Assembly (NCBI GenBank): GCA_002478885.1
Contig: DLKC01000032.1
Coordinates: 1-52,196 of the forward strand
Source: Chitinophagaceae bacterium UBA7600
GTDB lineage: Bacteria; Bacteroidota; Bacteroidia; Chitinophagales; Chitinophagaceae
Direction of reading: 5' to 3'
DNA length: 52,196 nt
The number at the start of each line of letters is the position of its first letter. Position 1 is the first letter of the stretch. The position numbers and the translations under genes were made by a program. Positions 1 to 6,755 of this stretch are shown one piece after another. A model generated the notes under the pieces. The model had not been told where the DNA came from, searched no databases, and saw only the letters and a list, made by a program, of their open reading frames with translations.

Positions 1-17
1 CAACGAAGCCTTAGTTA

Positions 18-1499
18 TTGTGTGCAGCCCTTCTTAGAGTTTCTCAAAGTATTCTTCTTGCGTTTCAATTTTCATGCGCCTTTCTAAATACTTAGCTTGA
101 TTACAAACATAGCCGTCATAGCCAACACTCTTTAAAATTAGCTTACTTATTAGAGTAAACAATTTTGCTGAAACATACATCATGTAAAGATTGGTTTTTT
201 CTTCGTCTTTCACCTCGTCTGTTGTAAGTAATATGTTGCCATGAAGCAAATCATTTCTATGCTCAATGATTGCAATATCATGCAGTGATAGCTTTATTCC
301 AAGTTGCTCAAAAGGCCGGGTTAGCTTTTCATTGTTCGTTAGATGTTCTTTATTTGTCGGCTTGTTTATTTCGTTTAATCTTCTCTTGAGTTTAAGTATA
401 ATCTGGTCATTTAAGTTTTCGCAATTATCATCAATCACTTTATGAAGTTCTTTGACTATTTTATCTTTTAGTTTTTTATCAGATATTGGTGTTTCCAAAC
501 CTCTTTCTTGAATACTTAAATGCTTGGAGAGCTGTTCAATGATTACAGCGAATGAGCTTGGAATAATCAGCAATGACCGAATAGATGTTGCTTCCAAAAT
601 AACTAAAATTGCTGCTGAAAATTCTGATTCACTATGTATTTTGTAAACCAAACTTGAAAGGGTTCTTAATGAAATCCTTGTCAATTTTTCGTAGAAAAGA
701 TCTGCCATTTCTCTATCAACATCTAAAAATGAATATGGATTAGTAGTAATTGGTTTATACATACCTCTAATAGATGGTCTGATATTGTTTGTGTAATAAA
801 GATTTTTCGCTTCATCAAATACAAATTTTTCACCGCCAACCATTAGTTTGTTTATAAAACCGATAGCTTGTTGAATTGAAAAGCAAATATCAGAAAATTC
901 TTCATAGTCTTGTTGTCGCAGACATTCAAAAATATAAAAGCCTTGTGTTTCATTTTTAAGTTGAGTTACATCATATTGTTTTCCATTTAAGTCAATGCGT
1001 AAACAATCATAAAAATATTCACTTCCATTTCTTGTGTGAGTTACTGTTTCAAATTCTGTATGAAATGTTTTAATTTCTTTTAGATCGACAGGAAATATTG
1101 CTTTGAACAAGCTCTGTCTTTTAAATTCGGTAGAATGAAAGTTACTTAGTTCAATGGTTGTTTGAAAATTTACGGATGTATCTGCTATCGCCTTTATGCT
1201 GCTTGACTTATTTCCAAGTTTTTTTGTCTCATAAACGTGATTGTCTATGGCAAATGATAAATCAATTTTCTCATCATCATCTTCCAATAAGTTTGCAGAA
1301 ATTTCAAAGTTAAAAGTTTCTTGTTCTTTTGATAAAGATGCCTTTATATCATCGTGTCCAAGTATTTTGATTTCAAAATTGCTAAATGAACAAAGTCTAT
1401 TCAAGAAACTAAGTTCAAAGTCAAAATTTTTACTGTTCTCTATGCGTTGAGTTGAAGTATTCATTTAGTAATAGAGTCTTTCTGTAGGGTTGCACACAA
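18..1499. repeat. Inverted repeat bracketing the first gene
   Basis: A 16-bp sequence, TTGTGTGCAGCCCTTC at 18-33, recurs inverted as GTAGGGTTGCACACAA at 1484-1499, with 14 of 16 bases matching. The two copies lie just outside the stop and start codons of the gene at 34-1464, so they mark the ends of a single-gene unit. This resembles the boundaries of integron-type or other single-gene cassettes, but no integrase is visible in the window. Confidence 0.5.
34..1464 (-). CDS. HEPN-motif protein of unknown function
   Basis: This 476-residue protein is not recognised as a named family. It has no signal peptide or membrane segment and is rich in Lys, Glu, Asn and Ile. The C-terminal part (about 250-476) looks all-helical and contains EHRNDLLHG, in which R403 and H408 form the R-x4-H motif typical of HEPN ribonucleases. 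The N-terminal ~200 residues look beta-rich and could be a sensor or binding domain, as in ApeA-like anti-phage proteins; that comparison is inference only. The gene is A+T-rich, lies in a cluster with SEFIR and TIR genes, and is bracketed by a 16-bp inverted repeat. A role as an RNA-cleaving effector in defence is plausible but unproven. The ATG at 1464 is used, and the full reading frame is intact. Confidence 0.6.
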   Translation of the reverse strand: MNTSTQRIENSKNFDFELSFLNRLCSFSNFEIKILGHDDIKASLSKEQETFNFEISANLLEDDDEKIDLSFAIDNHVYETKKLGNKSSSIKAIADTSVNFQTTIELSNFHSTEFKRQSLFKAIFPVDLKEIKTFHTEFETVTHTRNGSEYFYDCLRIDLNGKQYDVTQLKNETQGFYIFECLRQQDYEEFSDICFSIQQAIGFINKLMVGGEKFVFDEAKNLYYTNNIRPSIRGMYKPITTNPYSFLDVDREMADLFYEKLTRISLRTLSSLVYKIHSESEFSAAILVILEATSIRSLLIIPSSFAVIIEQLSKHLSIQERGLETPISDKKLKDKIVKELHKVIDDNCENLNDQIILKLKRRLNEINKPTNKEHLTNNEKLTRPFEQLGIKLSLHDIAIIEHRNDLLHGNILLTTDEVKDEEKTNLYMMYVSAKLFTLISKLILKSVGYDGYVCNQAKYLERRMKIETQEEYFEKL

Positions 1500-1693
1500 C
1501 GTGAAACGGCTTGCTGCTGTGCTGGTATTTTGTAGTTGTCCGCCTGGCAACTGAAACCGATTGAAAAACCAAAGTACAAAATATATTCTTCTGTTCATCT
1601 GCGTTCAGTCAGCCGGAACTGCTGCTGATAAGCGAATAGAAAGTTGATGCTGCGTTTCGTCTGCCGGCATAGCAGCAAACCGATGTTAACTGC
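1493..1693. other. attC-like imperfect hairpin between cassette-type genes
   Basis: The gap between the first two genes carries a large imperfect inverted repeat: CGGCTTGCTGCTGTGCTGG (1507-1525) pairs with CCGGCATAGCAGCAAACCG (1664-1682) at 16 of 19 positions. On the coding (minus) strand the outer ends read GTTAAC and CGTTGTGTGCA, which recall the GTTRRRY cores of integron attC sites without matching them exactly. At about 200 bp it is longer than a usual attC site. It could instead be an unrelated Bacteroidota intergenic repeat. Confidence 0.4.
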
Positions 1694-1701
1694 ATACTCT
1701 A

Positions 1702-3156
1702 TTATTTGATAGTACACATTTCTTCTACTGCTAGTCCTTTCTTCATATTTGGTATCATAAAATTATAGTCATTTACCTTATCGTTACCAGCCTTTTCAAT
1801 CTCATCGACTTTTAAAATTAGTTCTGCCTTGTCGTTAACGCCAAATAATACTTTAACCTTATTGAAATATCTTTCCGAAACTGTTTTTGGTAGTATTCGC
1901 ATTCTCCAGTTGCGGTAACAACTTGTTTCAGGAAACCAATACCGCTGAGAATAGGATTTGTTGTTGGGAAACAAGAGAGACAAATAATACAAAAGAATAT
2001 CTGTATTCTTTAGCAATTCAAATCCATATTTTTCTCCAGCTCGTTGCTTGATTAAATCTGCAGTAACACTAACCCGGTTTAATTGATATTTATTATTTCT
2101 GTGTTCGTTCAAGCTTGAAACGTAATGACGAAATTCTGAAAAAGTAGATTGAACCAGTTCGCCTGAATTCTTTTTTTCGGCGATAAATGGAGTTTGAAGA
2201 ATAAATGCTAATTCTTCAAATCGCTCCCTTTGCGTCATTATAGTTGCAAAAGTGAGAAAGAGCTCATAGTAAAAAAATCTAAAGTTGTCTGACTTCAAGT
2301 AACCGAAAGAGTTTGATGGATAGTTATAGTCATCAAGGTTTTCTAAATAGCTCAGCAGTTTCTCAAAAAAAGTGTGAATTCTTTCATGGTCAAACTTCAC
2401 AGAGTATGTAAGATACACATCGAGGAACTCGATAAAGTCATCTCTAAGTGATTTCAACTCCTCAATTTTTTTTAGTATTATTTCATCAAAGTTTGATTGA
2501 TTTAACTCATCTTCTTTAATGGCAAACTGCGATAAGGATTTCAAGAATGTGTCCAAATAATCTTGTATGTAAAGAGGTGTATTTTGCTTTTCTTGCAACA
2601 AAGCATTTTTGATTGTTGCTACCTTATGCGCCGTTGGCAAGAAAATTGGCTCCTCAGTTTCCAAATATGCAGGGATAGTTCCTAGCGGCGGTCTTTTAGA
2701 ACTAGGCTTACCAAAGATGTTTCTTAACAGCTTCTCATAGTTTTCTTCAAATACAGCATCAGAACTTAAGTCAATGTAAATACGACTATGTACGAACGTT
2801 GGAACGCAAGCTTTGCCATTTTCGTCATACTCAAAAATTATAGGGATGAACTTTGTTTGGTCAACTTTAGAATAAATCTCATCAGATACAATTAGACTTT
2901 CGATGCCGACGCCACCTTTCTTTGCATTTGCCTTGTCTGCATAATCTTTGTTGCAAATTAATAATACCTTACCAACTTCTGGATTGTTTACCATTTGTTC
3001 CATGAATTGATACTTATCTTGTCCTTCCTTCAAATCCCACTCATCAATGATTACATGAACATAGTCGGCAGATAATCTTTCTGCTAATTGCAGAACGTTA
3101 AGTTTGTTATGAGTAGGCTTCCAACTATAAGAAATAAATACTTTCGGTGGTGTCAT
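1702..3156 (-). CDS. SEFIR-domain protein
   Basis: This 484-residue cytoplasmic protein begins with a SEFIR domain (about 1-150), the TIR-related fold also found in IL-17 receptors. The start KVFISYSW (residues 5-12), followed by the His-Lys-Leu-Asn segment, IIDEWDLKEGQD and FMEQM, is the classical bacterial SEFIR signature. A later block (VLLICNKDYADKA, then IPIIFEYDENG) completes the fold. The remaining ~330 residues are mostly helical and not recognised. Bacterial SEFIR and TIR proteins are often NAD-degrading or signalling parts of abortive-infection systems; for this protein that is inference. It lies between two unusual intergenic spacers and shares orientation and low G+C with its neighbours. 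The ATG at 3156 places the SEFIR motif directly at the N-terminus, as expected. Confidence 0.8.
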   Translation of the reverse strand: MTPPKVFISYSWKPTHNKLNVLQLAERLSADYVHVIIDEWDLKEGQDKYQFMEQMVNNPEVGKVLLICNKDYADKANAKKGGVGIESLIVSDEIYSKVDQTKFIPIIFEYDENGKACVPTFVHSRIYIDLSSDAVFEENYEKLLRNIFGKPSSKRPPLGTIPAYLETEEPIFLPTAHKVATIKNALLQEKQNTPLYIQDYLDTFLKSLSQFAIKEDELNQSNFDEIILKKIEELKSLRDDFIEFLDVYLTYSVKFDHERIHTFFEKLLSYLENLDDYNYPSNSFGYLKSDNFRFFYYELFLTFATIMTQRERFEELAFILQTPFIAEKKNSGELVQSTFSEFRHYVSSLNEHRNNKYQLNRVSVTADLIKQRAGEKYGFELLKNTDILLYYLSLLFPNNKSYSQRYWFPETSCYRNWRMRILPKTVSERYFNKVKVLFGVNDKAELILKVDEIEKAGNDKVNDYNFMIPNMKKGLAVEEMCTIK

Positions 3157-3644
3157 ATTGTTTTTGGTCTTGAAGAGCTGCGGCTAACTCGTGGATTTAT
3201 GTATAAGACGTTTGATTGAAATTACAACAATCATTGATAACCAAGTTTTTTCTGTTAGTGGTTTTTGTATTGTTGTTAGTAAAACCGGTATTAAAAAAAT
3301 CATGATATCAATTTGCGTTGCCGAAGCCAGGCAGTTTGGTTTTATCGCTAGCTGGCCTACCCCAATACTCAACCGCTAAAAAATATAATCCAATCGATTG
3401 GGAAAAACAACAGCCAGGGAAAGATTGGGGGGTATAACAGACCGGTATTGGGGTTTTGGCTTATTTCGGCAACAGCTTGGCTTAGGGGCGCTAATGTTAA
3501 GTGATTTACAGGGTAGCCATGAACATAAGTGACGCAAGGGCACAGGTTTAGCCAACATACGAAGCAACGCTACCAGACCTGCGCCAAATATTCGCATGTG
3601 CTTTTTCAATTGTAAATTTTATTTAGAATATGTGATTAAGCTTT
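3157..3644. other. Intergenic spacer in the immunity-like cluster
   Basis: This 488-bp gap holds short open frames on both strands, none with a credible start, domain or codon pattern. On the minus strand just before the SEFIR start it reads CACGAGTTAGCCGCAGC, resembling the CACGTTGTGTGCAACCC end of the attC-like spacer near 1493. The right half is G+C-richer than the flanking genes. It includes AAGTGACGCAAGGGC near 3528, possibly an eroded copy of the GCACAAGAGTGCGACGCAAC repeat arm, although the match is weak. Confidence 0.35.
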
Positions 3645-5087
3645 TTAGTCGTTAGAATTTTTAATATCCTCTGCATCACTTAGCAATTGTAAGCAATATT
3701 CTTTATAAAAAGCTCTATTTTCGCCCATCTCCATCTTTAATGTTTTTCGTAACAATTCAATTGCAAAGTTTAATGACTTTCTATTTTTGTTCATTAATAT
3801 TAATGTTTGTGCAAGTAAAGCTCTTGTCGGTATATAATCATCTTTTGCCTTAAATGATTTAGTCAAAATAGTTTCGCATAAATGCAGATCAATTTCATCA
3901 TTTTCATCTTTTTTATACAAAAGACTGACATAATCTGTTGCGATTTTATAATCGTTTGGAAATAAATTATAGGCCTTGATTAAGGTTTCCTCTGCGTTAT
4001 TAGGTTCTCCAATCTGTTGATAACAGATCTTTAGCGCAAACCACAAATCTGGCTGATCAGGCTTAAGATTAATTGATTCAAGTAAATATGAAATAGCTTC
4101 TTTATAATTTTTCCGTTTTGATTCTATTATGCCCAAGTTTCTACAGACATAGGATTCTTTTACTATTTCATTTGCCAATTTGTAGCACTTAATTGCTTTT
4201 TCTATATCGCCTTTACCCATATAATAGGCATCTCCTAACCCCTGATAAGACCTCCATGATATGTGTGGCCAAATATTAACGCCTTTAGAATGGCATTCGA
4301 TACAATCGTCAAAATTGCCCATGTCGTAGTGACATTGGCCTAAATGAAAAAAGCCATGTACCTGATAGGTATCATCGGTAAATTTTGCTAAGAATTCATT
4401 GTAGTAAAATATTGCCTTTTTATATTTTTTATGAAAATGACTTATGATGCCTGCATTTAAGTTAACAATATAACTTCCTGGGTGTTTTCTCTGAATTTTG
4501 GCAAATTCTATTTCTCGGTCCTGCTCATCCGCAATTTCCCTAACCTTTAATATGGCATTCCAAATATCTTCGTCATAGATACCAATGTGAGAATACAGGT
4601 CTTTGTATTTCTCATCTTTTAGCTTTTGATAACTTAATAATTTCGTTTCAGTCAAGTATTTCCATAAAGAATCAAACTGAACTTCCTGCTCACTTTTTTT
4701 TGTAAAAAATTTAATGAGAAATCTGGCTATTAGATTGCGAGAGTATCGCTGACTTAACGGTGCGTGATATCTTTTTAGCAATTCGAATGTTTCGTTATTC
4801 AACTGAAAATTCGGTAGCATAATTGGCAAAACCTTTTCGTGAAAGTCATCTTTTTTCATAAACTCACTGAACTCATAAATACAATATTTAGATTTTAAAT
4901 AATTTTCACTTAAAAGCATTATCGCAAAATCCTTGGACTTAATTTGATCCATAAATGAAATAATGTTTTCATATGGCTTTAAATCTCTGTCATCTCTAAT
5001 AACATTTACGCCGTATGTCATACAGGATTCATCTAATTCACTTGCATATTGTGTATCTTTTGATGAATAAGAAAGGAACAATGTCAT
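3645..5087 (-). CDS. TIR-domain protein with TPR repeats
   Basis: This 480-residue protein has an N-terminal TIR domain (1-140) beginning TLFLSYSSKD. Its segment ENYLKSKYCIYEF contains Glu72, at the position of the catalytic Glu of NAD-hydrolysing TIR domains. From about residue 200 to the end there are several tetratricopeptide-like helix pairs, such as VHGFFHLGQCHYDMGNFDDCIE and RNLGIIESKRKNYKEAISYL, a likely sensor or scaffold. No NTPase module lies between them. Its TIR domain closely resembles that of the larger TIR-TPR protein at 6752-9541. An NADase-type anti-phage or stress role is known for such architectures but is inferred here. The gene is A+T-rich, and its ATG at 5087 sits directly before the beta-A strand. 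Confidence 0.82.
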   Translation of the reverse strand: MTLFLSYSSKDTQYASELDESCMTYGVNVIRDDRDLKPYENIISFMDQIKSKDFAIMLLSENYLKSKYCIYEFSEFMKKDDFHEKVLPIMLPNFQLNNETFELLKRYHAPLSQRYSRNLIARFLIKFFTKKSEQEVQFDSLWKYLTETKLLSYQKLKDEKYKDLYSHIGIYDEDIWNAILKVREIADEQDREIEFAKIQRKHPGSYIVNLNAGIISHFHKKYKKAIFYYNEFLAKFTDDTYQVHGFFHLGQCHYDMGNFDDCIECHSKGVNIWPHISWRSYQGLGDAYYMGKGDIEKAIKCYKLANEIVKESYVCRNLGIIESKRKNYKEAISYLLESINLKPDQPDLWFALKICYQQIGEPNNAEETLIKAYNLFPNDYKIATDYVSLLYKKDENDEIDLHLCETILTKSFKAKDDYIPTRALLAQTLILMNKNRKSLNFAIELLRKTLKMEMGENRAFYKEYCLQLLSDAEDIKNSND

Positions 5088-5482
5088 ACTGAAGTTTTAC
5101 TATTCTGGCTACTTGGAAATTAAAAAATATTGTCTTCTTATGTTTCAAAACCATAAGAACTTTTGTGAAACTATTGAACCGTTATTTCTTAAATATAATT
5201 TGGGCCTGCGAATTCCCTGCATTGGACACAAAGTTCACGCATTTATGTTGTGGCGGTAATCATTGAACGTCCAGCCCTGAACCATCGCTGTTTAGCGATG
5301 CAAAAGTTGAAGTTAAGAATTATATCCCGGTACGGAACTCGGGTATCTCCCAGGCTCCGAAGCTATTTGATGCTTTGCTGCACCTAATATAAATGCGTTA
5401 ATTTATCTATTTCGGTAGTGTTTATTGCTACCTATTTGTTACTCATCATCTTTCTGCCAGTAAGGCGCTCAATATCAGCCAC

Positions 5483-5510
5483 GTAACAGGGGTCACATGA
5501 CCCCTGTTAC
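5483..5510. promoter_or_regulatory. 28-bp near-perfect palindrome, possible operator
   Basis: Two perfect 13-bp arms, GTAACAGGGGTCA and TGACCCCTGTTAC, are separated by only CA. It lies about 125 bp before the gene at 5634. A spacer this short makes a protein-binding site or cruciform more likely than a terminator, and there is no T-run. A second element, GTAACACATGTGTAC at 5551-5565, begins with the same GTAACA half and lies closer to the gene. Confidence 0.5.
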
Positions 5511-5550
5511 CAAAACCGGCTGTTTGCCTGTTTAAGTTTGTTTTGCAATG

Positions 5551-5581
5551 GTAACACATGTGTACCCGGCTGCAGCGGGTA
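5551..5581. promoter_or_regulatory. Overlapping short palindromes before the 5634 gene
   Basis: ACACATGTGT (10 bp, perfect) lies within GTAACACATGTGTAC. It is followed immediately by TACCCG-gctgcag-CGGGTA (5563-5581), whose loop contains CTGCAG. The two overlap at TAC, so they could be alternative structures or adjacent binding sites. They end about 50 bp before the start codon. Confidence 0.35.
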
Positions 5582-5633
5582 ACCAGGGCACAAAAACAAA
5601 TTTCAAAATCACTTTATTAAAAAAAAACATTTT

Positions 5634-6389
5634 ATGGCCAGACAAGCAGGCATCCTTCCCATAGAAGGAACAATCGGTAATATCACCTTCTTTAAATCAG
5701 GTGATGGTTTTATGGTTCGCCAGAAAGGCGGCGTTTCGGGTGACAAGATCGCAACAGACCCGGCATTTGAAAGAACAAGGGAAAACATGGCCGAGTTCGG
5801 CAGTGCCGGTAAAGCTTCCAAACTGCTGAGGAGTTCGGTGCGCTCCCTGATACAAAAAGCGGCAGACCCCAAGATGATCGGTCGTTTGCAGCAAAGCATG
5901 ATGATCGTAATTCATGAAGACACGGTGAACCCCCGCGGACAGCGCAACGTGATCGACGGTGAAGCGGCCCTTTTAAAAGGGTTTGACTTTAACAGCCAGG
6001 CGAAACTCGGCGCCACGCTGTACATGCCCATCACAACGAGCTATACCCGCGCCAGCGGTGTACTCACGGCTTCTTTCGAAGCATTTGTGGCATCGACCAT
6101 GGTAGCGGCACCTTCGGGCACCACGCATTTTAAGTTGTCGCTGGCAGGCACGGCTGTCGATTTTGAAAACGACAGTTACGAAGTGCAGACTGCGGAATCG
6201 GCTTATTACCCGTGGGACAACAGCACGGTACCGGCTTTTGACCTTACCATCGGGTTAAGCCCGGCAACCACCCACCCGGTATTCTGCGTGTTACTGGTAG
6301 AGTTTGTTCAGCAGGTGAACGGCACCAAATACGCTTTGAAGAACGGATCGTTTAATGCCGCGTCGATCGTTGAGGTAGACGCTGACTAG
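5634..6389 (+). CDS. Conserved Bacteroidota protein of unknown function
   Basis: This 251-residue protein has no signal peptide or membrane helix. It starts ARQAGILPIEGTIGNITFFK and continues with a DGFMVRQKGG segment and DPAFERTRENMAEFG. This N-terminal pattern (short Lys/Gly beta-strands, an Arg-rich segment, then P-x-F-x-R-T) recurs in small uncharacterised Bacteroidota proteins. It loosely recalls the DUF6266-type layout, but membership is not certain. The C-terminal half is beta-rich (about 125-251). It is transcribed divergently from the TIR-TPR gene behind prominent palindromes. A hairpin terminator follows, then a small membrane protein gene. Function is unknown; a structural or particle-like role would be speculation. 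Confidence 0.6.
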   Translation: MARQAGILPIEGTIGNITFFKSGDGFMVRQKGGVSGDKIATDPAFERTRENMAEFGSAGKASKLLRSSVRSLIQKAADPKMIGRLQQSMMIVIHEDTVNPRGQRNVIDGEAALLKGFDFNSQAKLGATLYMPITTSYTRASGVLTASFEAFVASTMVAAPSGTTHFKLSLAGTAVDFENDSYEVQTAESAYYPWDNSTVPAFDLTIGLSPATTHPVFCVLLVEFVQQVNGTKYALKNGSFNAASIVEVDAD

Positions 6390-6406
6390 TGCTTTTTTGT
6401 TTTACC

Positions 6407-6438
6407 GGCAGGCATCTTGACCAGGTGCCTGCCTTTTT
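6407..6438 (+). terminator. Intrinsic terminator or attenuator after the 5634 gene
   Basis: The stem GGCAGGCA (6407-6414) and TGCCTGCC (6426-6433) is perfect, has an 11-nt loop and is followed by five T. It lies between the 5634 and 6456 genes, so the second gene may depend on readthrough or its own promoter. Confidence 0.75.
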
Positions 6439-6455
6439 AAATACCGGAGGCTATT

Positions 6456-6647
6456 ATGCATCATACAACTGAAAATAACGGGTTTGTTTTTATGGGCACG
6501 ATTGGCGGTACCCTGTCGGGCTTATGCAATGCCATCAGCGGGCACGGGGTGCTGCAAACGGCGGTTTATTCCGCGGTGGGGGCGTTTGTAAGCTTTATGG
6601 TTTCGTATGTGCTGAACAGGGTGATCAGGAAGCGGGATAATAAATAG
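6456..6647 (+). CDS. Small membrane protein
   Basis: This 63-residue protein has a hydrophobic, Gly/Ser-rich middle (about 10-55: FVFMGTIGGTLSGL, then AVYSAVGAFVSFMVSYVLN) and a basic tail (RVIRKRDNK). That predicts one or two membrane segments with the C-terminus inside. A purine-rich GGAGG at 6445-6450 gives a strong ribosome-binding site 6 nt before the ATG. Size and shape resemble holins or small channel proteins, but no family is recognised. It is the likely partner of the preceding unknown protein (66 bp gap holding a terminator hairpin). Confidence 0.6.
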   Translation: MHHTTENNGFVFMGTIGGTLSGLCNAISGHGVLQTAVYSAVGAFVSFMVSYVLNRVIRKRDNK

Positions 6648-6695
6648 CGCTGTACCGAAGTGTTGCGGCTGAGTGGCCGATAAGCGGACCGGAAC

Positions 6696-6755
6696 CTGAA
6701 GTGTGCGACGCAACGATGTGCAATGGTTGCACCGGTGCCGGGCCCCTGATTTTAT
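6696..6755 (-). repeat. Repeat arm (GTTGCGTCGCAC family), single
   Basis: The minus strand reads GTTGCGTCGCACACTTCAG (core 6696-6714), with the outer part running through a CCGGGCCC segment to about 6755. It lies between convergent gene ends and slightly overlaps the 3' end of the TIR-TPR gene. No convincing facing partner is next to it; the nearest opposite arm is at 9652, beyond that gene. Strand is given so that GTTGCGTCGCACTC reads 5' to 3'. Confidence 0.75.

Larger units (their letters stand above)
5088..5633. other. Long intergenic region with several hairpins
   Basis: These 546 bp separate the divergent TIR-TPR gene and the gene at 5634. No gene is visible. It carries short perfect stem-loops: CATCGCT-gttt-AGCGATG at 5283-5300, GGTAG/CTACC around 5415-5432, the 28-bp palindrome at 5483-5510 and a TACCCG/CGGGTA hairpin at 5563-5581. 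Base composition shifts from A+T-rich to mixed across it, so it is a likely edge of the accessory segment. Confidence 0.5.

Noticed and set aside
3515..3560. Possible repeat arm (AAGTGACGCAAGGGC)
   Set aside because: Three core bases are missing and no outer arm sequence is recognisable; it may be chance.
3184..3609. Short open frames on both strands in the gap between the SEFIR and TIR-TPR genes
   Set aside because: They lack ribosome-binding sites, domains and protein-like composition, and overlap one another on opposite strands.
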